A stretch of 43,215 bases of DNA from Acidobacteriaceae bacterium (GTDB lineage Bacteria > Acidobacteriota > Terriglobia > Terriglobales > Acidobacteriaceae). The notes under the pieces were generated by a model, which did not search any database, was not told the DNA's origin, and saw only the letters and a program-made list of their open reading frames with translations. The stretch spans positions 1 to 43,215 of the forward strand of contig JASIAO010000225.1 in NCBI GenBank assembly GCA_030041955.1. Reading direction: 5' to 3'. Within the stretch, counting starts at the first letter, position 1, and each line of letters opens with the position of its first letter. Made by a program: the position numbers and the translations under genes. Positions 26,224-35,611 of this stretch are shown one piece after another.

Positions 26224-28164
26224 ATGATGCGCTTATGGCGCCTCCTCTACTACGCCCGCCGCTACTGGCTGCAGGCGCTCTCTGCCGTAGTGCTGGCTGC
26301 GGGCGTCGGCCTGCTTGACGCCTTCCGCGTCCTTCTCATTGGCCCCATTTTCGACAATGTTCTTCACCCCGGGGCCGCGGGCCGCGCCCGACAAACGTCG
26401 CTGCTCGGTCCCATCGGCGCGCGCTGGCATGTCAATTTGACCCCCCAGTTACTCGTCCCCCATTGGCTGCACATTAAGAATGACTGGGGCGTCATCGCAT
26501 TCGCTTTTGTCGCATCCACGCTCCTCAAAGGCGTCTGCGATTACACCGGCACCTATCTGGCCAATTACGCCGGCTTTGGCATGATCACCGATATGCGCGA
26601 TGACCTCTATGAAGCCATCCTGCGCCGCTCGGTCGCCTTTTTTCAGAAGCACACCACCGGAAGCCTTCTCTCCGCGCTCATCAACGACATCGAGCGGGTT
26701 CAGTACGCCACCTCGACCATCCTCTCGGATTTCCTGCAGCAGCTTTTCACCCTTGTCTTCATGGTCGTCATCGTCATCGCGCTCGGCGGCCGCCTGGCGT
26801 GGGTACTTCCGGTGTTTGCAGTCATTGCCGCCTGGTCCATCATTCGCATCGGCCGCGATGTTCGCCGCACAACGCGCCGCGGCCAGGACAAATTAGCCGA
26901 CATCCAGAACATCCTGCACGAGACCATCACCGGCAACCGCATCGTCAAAGCCTTCAACATGGAATTTTGGGAACTGCTCCGCTTCCGCCAGGCGGCGAAG
27001 CGGCTATTTCGCGCGAATCTGCGCTCCGTCCGCGCCCAGGCCGTCACCTCCCCGCTCATGGATTTCATCGGAGCGCTCGCCATCGCATTGCTCCTGTGGG
27101 TAGGCCGCAACGAGATCGGCCACGGCGCGATGCAGGAGGGCACCTTCTTCGCCTTCATCGTCGCCCTCTTCAAGATGTACGATCCCATCCGCCGCTTCGG
27201 CGTCTACTACAACAATTTCCAGCAGGCTGCGGGTGCGTCATCAGCCATCTTCGACTTCATGGACGATCAGGATGAGGTGCTCGAAGCCCGCCATCCGCAA
27301 AAGCTGGAGGGCTTCCGCGACAAAATCGAACTCCAGCAGGTGCGCTTCTGCTACAGCGAAACGGATAGCGAAGAGGGGCCGCGCGTGGTCCTCGACGACA
27401 TCAACCTGACCATTCATCGCGGAGAAGTCGTTGCGCTCGTGGGGCCCAGCGGAGCAGGGAAGTCCACGCTGGTCAACCTCATCCCGCGCTTCTTCGACGT
27501 CAGTGGCGGACGAATCCTGGTTGATGGAGTCGATATCCGTCAGGCGAGCCTGTCCTCCCTCCGCGCGCAGATCGGCAAGGTCACGCAGGAGACCATCCTC
27601 TTCAACGACACAGTGCGCAACAACATTGCCTACGGCCAGCCCGATGTTCCGTTCGCGCGTGTCCTTGCAGCGGCGAAGGCGGCTCTCGCGCACGACTTCA
27701 TTGAGCGAATGCCGGAAGGCTACGACACCGTGATCGGCGAGAAGGGATTCCGCCTTTCCGGCGGCGAGCGGCAGCGTCTGGCGATCGCTCGCGCCATCCT
27801 CAAGAACGCGCCCGTGCTCATTCTCGACGAGGCGACATCGGCCCTCGACGCCGAAAGCGAATCTCTGGTCCAGATCGCGCTGGCTAACCTGATGGCTGGG
27901 CGCACGGTGATCGTCATCGCCCATCGTCTCTCTACGGTGCGGCGCGCAAACCGCATTGCTGTGCTGGAAGAGGGCAGAATTACGGCGATCGGTTCCCACG
28001 ATGAGCTGCTGCAAACATCGCCCACCTATCAGAAGCTTTACCGCCTGCAGTTCATGGATCTGGAGCAATCGAATGGGAACCACGTTACCGACCTCGCGAC
28101 CCATGCGGACGAACAGCCAACCCTGCACAGCGAGCCAGCGATAACAGGAAAGACGGGACGATGA
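26224..28164 (+). CDS. MsbA-like ABC exporter (fused permease-ATPase)
   Basis: A 646-residue half-transporter. The type I exporter TM domain with six predicted helices spans about 1-330. The nucleotide-binding domain has GPSGAGKST (about 407-415), RLSGGERQRLAIARAIL (about 510-526), VLILDEATSALD and the switch His in VIAHRLSTV. It probably flips lipid A precursors or other lipids across the inner membrane as a homodimer. The last 40 residues after MDLEQSNG are a polar tail. It begins the operon and its stop overlaps the yicC start (ATGA). Confidence 0.92.
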   Translation: MMRLWRLLYYARRYWLQALSAVVLAAGVGLLDAFRVLLIGPIFDNVLHPGAAGRARQTSLLGPIGARWHVNLTPQLLVPHWLHIKNDWGVIAFAFVASTLLKGVCDYTGTYLANYAGFGMITDMRDDLYEAILRRSVAFFQKHTTGSLLSALINDIERVQYATSTILSDFLQQLFTLVFMVVIVIALGGRLAWVLPVFAVIAAWSIIRIGRDVRRTTRRGQDKLADIQNILHETITGNRIVKAFNMEFWELLRFRQAAKRLFRANLRSVRAQAVTSPLMDFIGALAIALLLWVGRNEIGHGAMQEGTFFAFIVALFKMYDPIRRFGVYYNNFQQAAGASSAIFDFMDDQDEVLEARHPQKLEGFRDKIELQQVRFCYSETDSEEGPRVVLDDINLTIHRGEVVALVGPSGAGKSTLVNLIPRFFDVSGGRILVDGVDIRQASLSSLRAQIGKVTQETILFNDTVRNNIAYGQPDVPFARVLAAAKAALAHDFIERMPEGYDTVIGEKGFRLSGGERQRLAIARAILKNAPVLILDEATSALDAESESLVQIALANLMAGRTVIVIAHRLSTVRRANRIAVLEEGRITAIGSHDELLQTSPTYQKLYRLQFMDLEQSNGNHVTDLATHADEQPTLHSEPAITGKTGR

Positions 28165-29072
28165 CACAATCCAGGCAGCCGGTGTACTCGATGACTGGCT
28201 TTGCGCGGCGCAGCGGCCGCGTCTCCGAGACTCTCGGCTTCTCGCTAAGCCTCAAGAGTGTCAACCACCGCTATCTCGATCTCCATATGCGCATGCCCGG
28301 TGGCGCCGAGGAGTTGGAGATGCAACTGCGCCGCCTGCTCAAAGAGAAGCTGCGTCGCGGCCATGTGGAAGTAACGCTGAACCTTGAGCGCAGTCAGAAG
28401 GCCGACGCGGGTTACGACCGTGCTCTCGTGGCCGCGTACGTCGAAGCCTTTCGTGCCGCCGCGCGTGAGCATGGCCTGGCCGGCGAGCCGGATCTCAACG
28501 CGGTGTTTCGCCTCCCCGGCGTCTTGCTTGCCGAGGCCCACAGCGGCGACGAAGAGATGCAGGCGATCCAGGACGCCGCCCTCAAAGAAGTCGATGCACT
28601 CGTTGCCGCCCTGAACGCCATGCGCGCCCAGGAAGGCAAGAGGCTCGCCGACGAGTTGCGGACCGGCATGGAGCGTGTGCGCCGCCTCGTCGACGAAGCA
28701 GCGCTCCTGCGCGAGAAGGTCCAACAGGCGTACTTCGAGCGTCTCTCGCAGCGGCTGCAGACCATGGTGGATGGCAACTTCGACAAGGATCGAATCCTGC
28801 AGGAAGCCGCCCTGATCTCGGATCGCAGCGATGTTGAAGAAGAGGTCACGCGCCTTCGCACGCATATCGATCACTTCACCGGCCTCCTCGACGAAGGCGG
28901 AGAAGTCGGCAAGAAACTGGATTTCCTGTTGCAGGAAATGAACCGCGAGGCGAATACTTTGTTGTCAAAGACCAGCGGCGTGGCCGGAAACGGTACGCGC
29001 ATCACCGAAGCCGGTCTGGCGATGAAGGCGGAGATCGAGAAGGCGCGGGAGCAGGTGCAGAACCTGGAGTGA
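28161..29072 (+). CDS. yicC: YicC-family endoribonuclease
   Basis: A 303-residue protein with the YicC N-terminal domain (MTGFAR near the start, SVNHRYLDLHMRMPGG) and the C-terminal DUF1732 domain ending in KLDFLLQEMNREANTLLSK. Family members are RNases acting on small RNAs. The translation start overlaps the exporter stop. The neighbouring gmk is the usual partner in many bacteria. Confidence 0.93.
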   Translation: MTQSRQPVYSMTGFARRSGRVSETLGFSLSLKSVNHRYLDLHMRMPGGAEELEMQLRRLLKEKLRRGHVEVTLNLERSQKADAGYDRALVAAYVEAFRAAAREHGLAGEPDLNAVFRLPGVLLAEAHSGDEEMQAIQDAALKEVDALVAALNAMRAQEGKRLADELRTGMERVRRLVDEAALLREKVQQAYFERLSQRLQTMVDGNFDKDRILQEAALISDRSDVEEEVTRLRTHIDHFTGLLDEGGEVGKKLDFLLQEMNREANTLLSKTSGVAGNGTRITEAGLAMKAEIEKAREQVQNLE

Positions 29073-29108
29073 AAGCGCGAAATTTTGTAGCTTGCAGCCG
29101 GCATCAAC

Positions 29109-29141
29109 AGCCGGCCGCTACCAGCCACCGGCTATCAGCTA
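29109..29141. repeat. Short hairpin repeat, copy 1
   Basis: The stretch has agccggccgct (29109-29119), accggct (29127-29133) and agcta (29137-29141). The first and second blocks pair as a 6-bp agccgg/ccggct stem. The same three blocks in the same order and almost identical spacing recur at 32247-32280. It lies in the 100-bp gap between yicC and gmk. Confidence 0.45.
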
Positions 29142-29172
29142 TTGGCCGCGAGAACGAGGCAAAGGGAAAGAC

Positions 29173-29883
29173 TTGGCGGGAATTTTGTTCATCATTTCAG
29201 CGCCGTCGGGATCGGGCAAATCCACGATCGTCAACCAGCTGCGCTCGCTGGTCGCGGGGCTTGAGTTTTCCATCTCCTGGACGACGCGCAGCCCGCGCGG
29301 ATCCGAGGTAGATTCGCGCGAATATCACTTCACCACGCGCGAGCATTTCGAAGAAATGATCCGCTGCGGCGAATTTCTCGAGTACGCCGAGGTCTTCGGC
29401 AACTATTACGGCACCGCGAAGGCCACGCTCCACGAGGCTCTCGCCCATGGCCGAGATCTGCTTCTCGACATCGACGTCCAGGGTGCGGCGCAGGTCCGCA
29501 AGATCATGCCTGAAGCGGTGTCCATTTTCCTCATGCCCCCGTCGCCCGACGTCCTTGCTTACCGCCTGCGCAACCGCAGCCGCGCGGAAGGCAGCGTGCA
29601 GGAAGTGATCATCGGCCGCAGGCTCGCCAAGGCCCGGCAGGAGATTGAGAATTACCGGGAATATGACTATATTTTGGTCAACGATATTTTGGACCGCGCC
29701 GTCGAGGAAATGGCCGCCATCGTTGCGGCGGAACGCCTTCGCCGCAACGGGTCCGGCAACGGCAACTCGCCCGATCGCGAGCGACTGCTGGACATCGCGG
29801 ATGCCTGCCGCCAGGAGAATTCCGAAGCGCGGATTCGGCCCGTGCTGGCGGCGTTCGGCGTGACGGATGATGTAGCAAGCTGA
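29173..29883 (+). CDS. gmk: Guanylate kinase
   Basis: GMP to GDP kinase of 236 residues. The P-loop SAPSGSGKST lies near the N-terminus, followed by the GMP-binding SWTTRSPRGSEVDSREYHF, EYAEVFGNYYGT and LLLDIDVQGAAQVRK. The preferred start is the TTG at 29173 (LAGILFIISAPSG) with aaaggg just upstream; the in-frame ATG at 29092 would add 27 residues that translate a hairpin repeat. A roughly 30-residue C-terminal extension after EEMAAIVAAE is longer than in E. coli (about 207 aa). It is followed by rpoZ after 31 bp. Confidence 0.94.
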   Translation: MAGILFIISAPSGSGKSTIVNQLRSLVAGLEFSISWTTRSPRGSEVDSREYHFTTREHFEEMIRCGEFLEYAEVFGNYYGTAKATLHEALAHGRDLLLDIDVQGAAQVRKIMPEAVSIFLMPPSPDVLAYRLRNRSRAEGSVQEVIIGRRLAKARQEIENYREYDYILVNDILDRAVEEMAAIVAAERLRRNGSGNGNSPDRERLLDIADACRQENSEARIRPVLAAFGVTDDVAS

Positions 29884-29914
29884 GAACGCGGAAAATTGTT
29901 CGAAGGAGCAGAGG

Positions 29915-30148
29915 ATGAGCATCGAGCAGGATTTTGACAGCAATTTCCGGTACGTTCTGGTGGCGGCAAGGCGCGCGCGCCAGTTGCAAAATGGTGCGGA
30001 GCCCCTGGTTTCCACCCGGTCCCGCAAGGCCTGCCGGGTCGCGCAGGACGAAATTGCCGCCGGAAAAATCGCGTACGTCAAGCCTGAGGGCGCCAAAGTC
30101 CTGAAGCCCGAAGTCGAAGCGCCCGACATTCCCAAATTTGCATCGTAG
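29915..30148 (+). CDS. rpoZ: RNA polymerase omega subunit
   Basis: A 77-residue protein. FRYVLVAARRARQLQNG matches the conserved N-terminal core of omega (the FxLVxxAxxRAxQL pattern), and TRSRKACRVAQDEIAAGKI follows as the second conserved helix. The location directly after gmk is classical. A ribosome-binding site (ggagcagagg) precedes the ATG. Omega aids assembly of the RNA polymerase beta' subunit. Confidence 0.88.
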   Translation: MSIEQDFDSNFRYVLVAARRARQLQNGAEPLVSTRSRKACRVAQDEIAAGKIAYVKPEGAKVLKPEVEAPDIPKFAS

Positions 30149-30212
30149 TCTGTTAATTTGGCCCCTTTTTCCACGAGCAGCGCTCTCGGCGCCGCAGCGT
30201 AAAATCGCCAGT

Positions 30213-31445
30213 ATGAAAGTCACGGTGGGGGTTTCCGGCGGAATCGCCGCGTACAAAGCCGCGGAGTTGGTGCGCGCGTTGCAAAAGCAGGCTCTGGACG
30301 TGCAGGTTGTGATGACCGAGGCCGCACAGCGCTTCGTCCAGCCGCTCACCTTCGCCGCGCTCACCGGACATCAGGTCATCACCAGCCTGTGGGACTCGCC
30401 GGACACCGCTGAACACGAAGCATCCTCCATCGAGCACATGGATGCAGCGCAGACCACCGACGCCCTCGTCGTGGCGCCCGCGACCGCGAATGTGCTGGCG
30501 AAGTTTGCGCACGGCATCGCCGATGATTTCCTCACCACGCTCTACCTTGCGACCACCGCGCCCGTGATCGTAGCTCCGGCCATGAACGTGAACATGTGGC
30601 AGCATCCGGCGACCCAGGCGAACCTGGAGACGCTGGCCGCGCGCAATGTGCGTATCGTCGCACCCGACAGCGGATACCTCGCCTGCGGCATGATTGGCGC
30701 CGGCCGCCTTGCCGAGATCGACGCGATTGCAGAGGCAGTCCTGGGCGTCCTCCACCACCGCAACGACCTTGCCGGCGAAACCGTGATGGTCACGGCCGGC
30801 GGAACCCGCGAGGCTCTGGATCCGGTGCGATTCCTGGGCAATCGCTCCAGCGGCAAAATGGGCTACGCCATGGCGGAAGCCGCGCAGCGGCGCGGTGCGC
30901 GCGTCATCCTGGTGACGGCCCCGACGGCTCTCCGCGTCCCCGCGGGCTGCGAAGCGGTAACCGTCATCACGACGGAAGAGATGCGCCAAGCCGTGCTCGA
31001 TCGGCTCGATCAGGCAACGATTGTCATCAAGGCCGCCGCGGTTGCGGATTACCGCCCTCGCGTCCAGGCCGGCCAAAAGCTGCGCCGCAGCGGTCCGTTG
31101 ACGCTGGAATTGGAGCCGACGCAGGACATCCTGGCCGAAGTCGTCGAGCGCCGCCGTCCCGATATGCTGGTGATAGGATTTGCCGCGGAGACCGAGGACG
31201 TCCTGGCCCACGGCCGTGACAAGTTGCTCCGCAAAGGCGCGGACGCCATCGTGCTGAATGACGTTTCCCGCGAAGGTGTGGGCTTCGATTCCGAGCGCAA
31301 CGCCGTCACCTTCCTCACCCGCGAACGCGCCATCGAGCTGCCGGAAATGACCAAGCGCGAGCTGGCCGACCACATTCTCGACGAGATTCTCGCCCTGCGT
31401 CGCCCCAGCCATGTGCTGGCCGAATCGGACACCACGGGAGATTAG
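30213..31445 (+). CDS. coaBC: Phosphopantothenoylcysteine decarboxylase / phosphopantothenate-cysteine ligase
   Basis: A bifunctional coenzyme A biosynthesis enzyme of 410 residues. The CoaC half has GVSGGIAAYKAAEL (FMN site), SIEHMDAAQ with the catalytic His, PAMNVNMW and GYLACGMIGAGRL with the catalytic Cys. The CoaB half begins at about residue 190 with VTAGGTREALDPVRFLGN, then SSGKMGYAMAEAA and KAAAVADYRP. The start at 30213 is decided by the conserved MKVTVGVSGG beginning; an ATG 25 codons earlier overlaps rpoZ. It follows rpoZ by 64 bp. Confidence 0.95.
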   Translation: MKVTVGVSGGIAAYKAAELVRALQKQALDVQVVMTEAAQRFVQPLTFAALTGHQVITSLWDSPDTAEHEASSIEHMDAAQTTDALVVAPATANVLAKFAHGIADDFLTTLYLATTAPVIVAPAMNVNMWQHPATQANLETLAARNVRIVAPDSGYLACGMIGAGRLAEIDAIAEAVLGVLHHRNDLAGETVMVTAGGTREALDPVRFLGNRSSGKMGYAMAEAAQRRGARVILVTAPTALRVPAGCEAVTVITTEEMRQAVLDRLDQATIVIKAAAVADYRPRVQAGQKLRRSGPLTLELEPTQDILAEVVERRRPDMLVIGFAAETEDVLAHGRDKLLRKGADAIVLNDVSREGVGFDSERNAVTFLTRERAIELPEMTKRELADHILDEILALRRPSHVLAESDTTGD

Positions 31446-31447
31446 GA

Positions 31448-32248
31448 TTGGCGCGCAGGCTCTCCCCGGAAACTGAAGAAGCGGTGCGGGCGCGGATCGC
31501 ATATTTTCGCGATCTCGGCGTCTTCGACTTTTACCGTCGAAGCATCAACGCCGCAATCGTGACCGCAGACGATACAGAAGAGATTCCCGCTGCCGTCAAG
31601 GCCGCGCCGGAGACCCCACGCATGCCGAAAGCCCCCGCCCTGCCCATCCTGGAACACCCCTCCGCGCCCGTCGCCCCGGCAGACAAAGCCGCGGCGCTGC
31701 AGGCGATCCGCGACGAGATTGGCAACTGCACGCGCTGCTCCCTGGCTGCCGGCCGGCACAACATCGTCTTTGGCGACGGCGACCCCAATGCCCGCCTTAT
31801 GTTCGTCGGCGAAGGTCCCGGCGCCGACGAAGACGCTCAAGGTTTGCCCTTTGTCGGCCGCGCAGGCCAATTGCTCAACAATATGATCGCCGCCATGGGC
31901 CTGCGCCGCGATCAGGTCTATATCGCCAACATTGTCAAATGCCGCCCGCCGCAGAATCGCGTGCCTGAGCCGCAGGAGGCGCACACCTGCTCACCGTTCC
32001 TCTTTCGCCAGATCGACGTCATCCGTCCCGAGGTCATCGTCGCCCTCGGCTCCACGGCCGCCACCTGGCTGCTCGGAGCAAAAAGTCCGCTGGCTGGGCT
32101 GCGTGGCCGCATCCACCAGTTCCGCGGTGCGAAACTGATCGTCACCTATCACCCCGCCTTCCTGCTCCGCGACCCGCGCCAGAAGAAAGAAGCCTGGGCC
32201 GATCTTCAGATTGCCATGGCCGAGCTGGGGCTCGCTAAAAGCCAGTAG
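31448..32248 (+). CDS. Family 4 uracil-DNA glycosylase (iron-sulfur type)
   Basis: A 266-residue DNA repair enzyme removing uracil. Motif A is GEGPGADEDAQGLPFVGRAG (from about 121) and motif B is TYHPAFLLRD (from about 233). Cysteines in NCTRC (94, 97) and in KCRPPQNR and TCSPFL fit the 4Fe-4S cluster of family 4 enzymes. The first 80 residues are a variable Ala/Pro linker preceded by a short helical region, longer than in thermophile homologues. The start is TTG, two bases after the coaBC stop, with GGGAG upstream, so the two are coupled. Confidence 0.92.
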   Translation: MARRLSPETEEAVRARIAYFRDLGVFDFYRRSINAAIVTADDTEEIPAAVKAAPETPRMPKAPALPILEHPSAPVAPADKAAALQAIRDEIGNCTRCSLAAGRHNIVFGDGDPNARLMFVGEGPGADEDAQGLPFVGRAGQLLNNMIAAMGLRRDQVYIANIVKCRPPQNRVPEPQEAHTCSPFLFRQIDVIRPEVIVALGSTAATWLLGAKSPLAGLRGRIHQFRGAKLIVTYHPAFLLRDPRQKKEAWADLQIAMAELGLAKSQ

Positions 32249-32280
32249 CCGGCCGCTTCTTCGCAACCGGCTGCGAGCTA
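32247..32280. repeat. Short hairpin repeat, copy 2 / possible bidirectional terminator
   Basis: This repeats the block order seen at 29109-29141: agccggccgct, accggct and agcta, with start-to-start offsets of 19 and 29 versus 18 and 28. It lies between two convergent genes, where a 6-bp agccgg/ccggct stem could help end both transcripts, but there is no T tract. Confidence 0.45.
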
Positions 32281-32290
32281 CAGGCTCCCT

Positions 32291-33025
32291 TCACCACGGC
32301 AACGTCTGATCTATGTGGAAATACCCGCCCGTTGGGCCGTCGTCCCCGAGCGTCGCTAGGCGTACGCTCGTCTTCGCTCCATCCGGGATCTCCATCGGTG
32401 CCGCGTCGGTACCCATGTCCGTCTTCACCCATCCAGGATGCGCGGAGTTCACCTTGATCTTCGTATTCGCCAGCTCATGCGCCAGGTGAATCGTGAACGC
32501 GTTTAGCGCGGTCTTCGAAGCATCGTAGGCAAACGCCTTGGCGCTGTAAATCGGCGACTTCGGGTCCGCATGCAGGGTCAGCGACCCGAGAATGCTGGAG
32601 AGGTTCACGATGCGTCCCGCCGGCGATTTCCGAATCAGCGGTAGCAGCGTCTGGGTCAGCGCCACAGTGCCGAAAAAATTCGTTTCAAATGTCTCGCGGA
32701 CCACATCCACCGGCGTCGCGCTTGTCTTGTTTGGCCCAAAACTCTCTTTGGAAACCCCGGCGTTGTTGATCAGGATGTCGATGCGCCCGTAGTGCTTGTC
32801 GAAGTAGTCGTAAGCGGCCCGATAATCGGTAGGCTTCGTAATGTCGAAGCGCAGCGCCTGCGCCTGGACGCCTTCTGCCTTGAGCTTCTGCGCGGCGGCC
32901 GTGCCCTTTTCAAGATCGCGCGAGCCAATCACGACGATAATGCCGAGTTTGCCGAGCTGACGGGCGGTTTCGAGGCCAATCCCCTTGTTGCCGCCGGTAA
33001 TAAATGCGACTTTCTCTGCTGCCAT
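32291..33025 (-). CDS. Short-chain dehydrogenase/reductase (carbonyl-reductase-like)
   Basis: A 244-residue NAD(P)-dependent oxidoreductase. TGGNKGIGLETARQLG is the cofactor-binding TGxxxGIG motif, ILINNAGV the NNAG motif, NLSSILGSL holds the catalytic Ser, and AYDASKTALNAF the YxxxK pair. GHPGWVKTDMG-like sequence (HPGWVKTDMG) follows. The start at 33025 has GGAGG upstream; the open frame continues 83 codons further but lies opposite the priA start and is not protein-like. It resembles carbonyl reductases of the CBR group. Substrate unknown. Confidence 0.9.
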   Translation of the reverse strand: MAAEKVAFITGGNKGIGLETARQLGKLGIIVVIGSRDLEKGTAAAQKLKAEGVQAQALRFDITKPTDYRAAYDYFDKHYGRIDILINNAGVSKESFGPNKTSATPVDVVRETFETNFFGTVALTQTLLPLIRKSPAGRIVNLSSILGSLTLHADPKSPIYSAKAFAYDASKTALNAFTIHLAHELANTKIKVNSAHPGWVKTDMGTDAAPMEIPDGAKTSVRLATLGDDGPTGGYFHIDQTLPW

Positions 33026-33127
33026 AGGTCCTCCGTGGACTTTTTCGGTTGGATTCACCAGACGGCACAGGGATTCAGGAGGCTTTCCGGCCTTCCCACT
33101 GCCGGTTCTGTTACGCTCCGAAAAAGA

Positions 33128-35581
33128 ATGCCTGCTTTTTGTGACGTCGCGGTACCGGTGCCCCTCGACCGCCTCTTTACCTATTCTGTGGGTGAAGCTG
33201 TCCCGGTGGTTGGCGCGCGCGTCTTGGTGCCTTTCCGGAATGAAAAACTGGCTGGCGTTGTGGTGCGTGTCCATGACGATCAGCCCTCCGTGGAAACCAG
33301 GCCGCTGCTGGGCGTGCTGGATTCTGACCCGGTCCTCCCGCCGGAACTCATGGAGCTTGGTCGATGGATCGCGGAGTATTATGTTGCCCCAGTCGGCGAA
33401 GTCCTGCGTTCCATGCTCCCGCTCACCGGTGAAGTGCGCCGCAAGGTCCTTTATCGGATCACTGATACAGGCCGCCAGACGCTCGCATCCGCGGCCGACC
33501 GCGGTGCCTCGCGGCGCTCGCGCCTCCAGGCCGAGGACCAGGATCGCGAATACGCCATCCTCAACGCCCTTGCAGCAGGCGAGCCGCTCTCGGCAGCGCG
33601 GCTGCGATCGTCCACCGGCGCATCAATAACCCTCCTCCACGGCATGCTCCGCAAGAAATGGATTGCGCGCGAGACCGCCGCCGAGGCGCGCGACGCTCGC
33701 CGCACCGTCCGCTACGCCGTTTTGATTCCCGACGTCCGTCTGCCCACGCTGAATGAAAATCAGCAGTTGATTCTCGCCGAGCTGGCTGGGGCCAACGGAG
33801 AACTACCCGTCGCGGAACTGCGGCGTCTCGAAGTTCCTGCCTCAACCCTCACCAGTCTCGTGAAGCGGGAACTCGTTCGGATCGAGGAGCGGCCCGCACA
33901 GTTTCACCTCACGCACCTGCCCGGTTCCAACGCTGACCATCTCCTGAACCCAGCCCAGGACAAAGCCCTCGAAACCATCGCCCAGGCCGTCGAGGCGCGC
34001 ACGTTTCACCCATTTCTCCTGCACGGCATCACAGGATCCGGCAAGACCGCCGTCTATCTTGCCGCGATGCGCAGAGCGCTCGACGCCGGCCGAACCGCGA
34101 TCCTCCTGGTTCCCGAGATCGGCCTCACCCCCGCCATGGCCGCCCAGTTGCATCACGCCTTCGGCTCTGAAGTCGCCCTGCTCCACTCCGCGCTCACGCC
34201 CGAGGAGCGCGGCGAGCAATGGCACCGTATCCGCCGCGGCGAGGCGCGCGTCATCGTCGGAACTCGCTCGGCGATCTTCGCCCCCGTCGCCGATCTGGGC
34301 CTTGTGATCGTCGATGAGGAGCACGATTCGAGCTACAAACAGGAATCCATGCCGCGCTATCATGCGCGCGACGTGGCCGTCGTGCGCGCACGGAGCGCCG
34401 GCGCCGTCGTGGTGCTGGGCTCAGCGACGCCATCGCTGGAAACCTGGCAGAACGGGGTAAAGGGAAAATATCAGCGCGTCGAAATGCGTGAACGCGTGCA
34501 GAACCGTCCCCTGCCCGAAGTCCGCCTGGTCGATATGCGTCAGGAGTTCCAGGAAACGGGACAGGAGCAGCTCTTTTCCCGCGCTCTCATCGAGGAGACT
34601 CGCGCGACCATCGAGCGCGGCGAGCAGGCGATGATCCTGCTCAACCGCCGCGGTTACTCTTTCGTGGTCATCTGCCGCGCCTGCGGCGAAAAGCTGGAGT
34701 GCGAGAACTGCTCCATCGCCCTCACCTACCACAAGGCCAGCGACGACGGCCGTGCGGCTGGCCGTCGCCTGGAGTGTCACTACTGCGGTTACAAGAAGAC
34801 CGTCCCGCAGCGCTGTCCCAAGTGTGAAAGCGAATATCTGTACTTCCTCGGCGCTGGATCGCAGCAGGGCGAAGAGCGTCTGCAGGAGATCTTTCCCGGC
34901 GCTCGCATCGGCCGGATGGATCGCGACACCGTGCGCGGCCGTCACGATCTTGAACGCCTGCTCCTCCGGCTCTATTCGGGCGAAATCAATCTTCTCGTGG
35001 GCACCCAGATGATCGCCAAAGGTCATGATGTGCACGGCGTAACCCTGGTGGGGGTCGTCGGCTGCGATCACGCTCTCGGCCTGCCCGATTTTCGCGCTGC
35101 GGAGCGCGTCTTTCAGCTCATGACGCAGGTTTCAGGGCGCGCGGGTCGCGGCGAACGCCCCGGCCGGGTCATCGTGCAGACGTATCACCCCGATCACTAC
35201 GCGATCCAGTGCGCGGCCAAACACGATTTCGCGGCATTTGCCGAACGCGAGCTGCGATTCCGCCGCGCGCTCCACTACCCGCCATATGCGGCGCTGGCGA
35301 ATGTCGTGCTGCAGAGCCACCGGCTGGAAGAGGCCGCTGGGTGGGCGGAAACGCTGGGCCGCTGGTGCCGCGATACAACACTACCCGGCGCCCGCGTGCT
35401 GGGGCCGGCCAGCGCTCCGATCTCGAGAATCAAGCGCATCTACCGCTTCCATCTGGTTATGAAGTCCGAGAGCCGCCGTTCTCTCCAGGACGCGCTGCGT
35501 CGTCTTCTGGAGCACGCGGAGTTGCAGCGCATTCCCCGGCCAAATCTGATAATCGATATGGACGCAGTCAGCCTCATGTAG
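33128..35581 (+). CDS. priA: Primosomal replication restart helicase
   Basis: An 817-residue superfamily 2 helicase restarting stalled replication forks. The N-terminal 3'-DNA-binding domain starts FCDVAVPVPLDRLFTYSV. Walker A is GITGSGKT (300-307) and Walker B DEEH (396-399), followed by LGSATPSLETW. The zinc-binding insert runs from Cys516 (CRAC, CENC, CHYC, CPKC). GTQMIAKGHD and SGRAGRGERPG are helicase motifs V and VI. The start at 33128 fits the family N-terminus. The ribosome-binding site is weak (gaaaaaga). The divergent SDR gene is 102 bp away. Confidence 0.96.
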   Translation: MPAFCDVAVPVPLDRLFTYSVGEAVPVVGARVLVPFRNEKLAGVVVRVHDDQPSVETRPLLGVLDSDPVLPPELMELGRWIAEYYVAPVGEVLRSMLPLTGEVRRKVLYRITDTGRQTLASAADRGASRRSRLQAEDQDREYAILNALAAGEPLSAARLRSSTGASITLLHGMLRKKWIARETAAEARDARRTVRYAVLIPDVRLPTLNENQQLILAELAGANGELPVAELRRLEVPASTLTSLVKRELVRIEERPAQFHLTHLPGSNADHLLNPAQDKALETIAQAVEARTFHPFLLHGITGSGKTAVYLAAMRRALDAGRTAILLVPEIGLTPAMAAQLHHAFGSEVALLHSALTPEERGEQWHRIRRGEARVIVGTRSAIFAPVADLGLVIVDEEHDSSYKQESMPRYHARDVAVVRARSAGAVVVLGSATPSLETWQNGVKGKYQRVEMRERVQNRPLPEVRLVDMRQEFQETGQEQLFSRALIEETRATIERGEQAMILLNRRGYSFVVICRACGEKLECENCSIALTYHKASDDGRAAGRRLECHYCGYKKTVPQRCPKCESEYLYFLGAGSQQGEERLQEIFPGARIGRMDRDTVRGRHDLERLLLRLYSGEINLLVGTQMIAKGHDVHGVTLVGVVGCDHALGLPDFRAAERVFQLMTQVSGRAGRGERPGRVIVQTYHPDHYAIQCAAKHDFAAFAERELRFRRALHYPPYAALANVVLQSHRLEEAAGWAETLGRWCRDTTLPGARVLGPASAPISRIKRIYRFHLVMKSESRRSLQDALRRLLEHAELQRIPRPNLIIDMDAVSLM

Positions 35582-35611
35582 CCGGTCTGCGACGAAAGGA
35601 CAAGCAGCGAA

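Noticed and set aside
29092-29172. Upstream ATG for guanylate kinase
   Set aside because: The 27 extra residues would translate the hairpin repeat and have no counterpart in the family; TTG at 29173 has a better ribosome-binding site.
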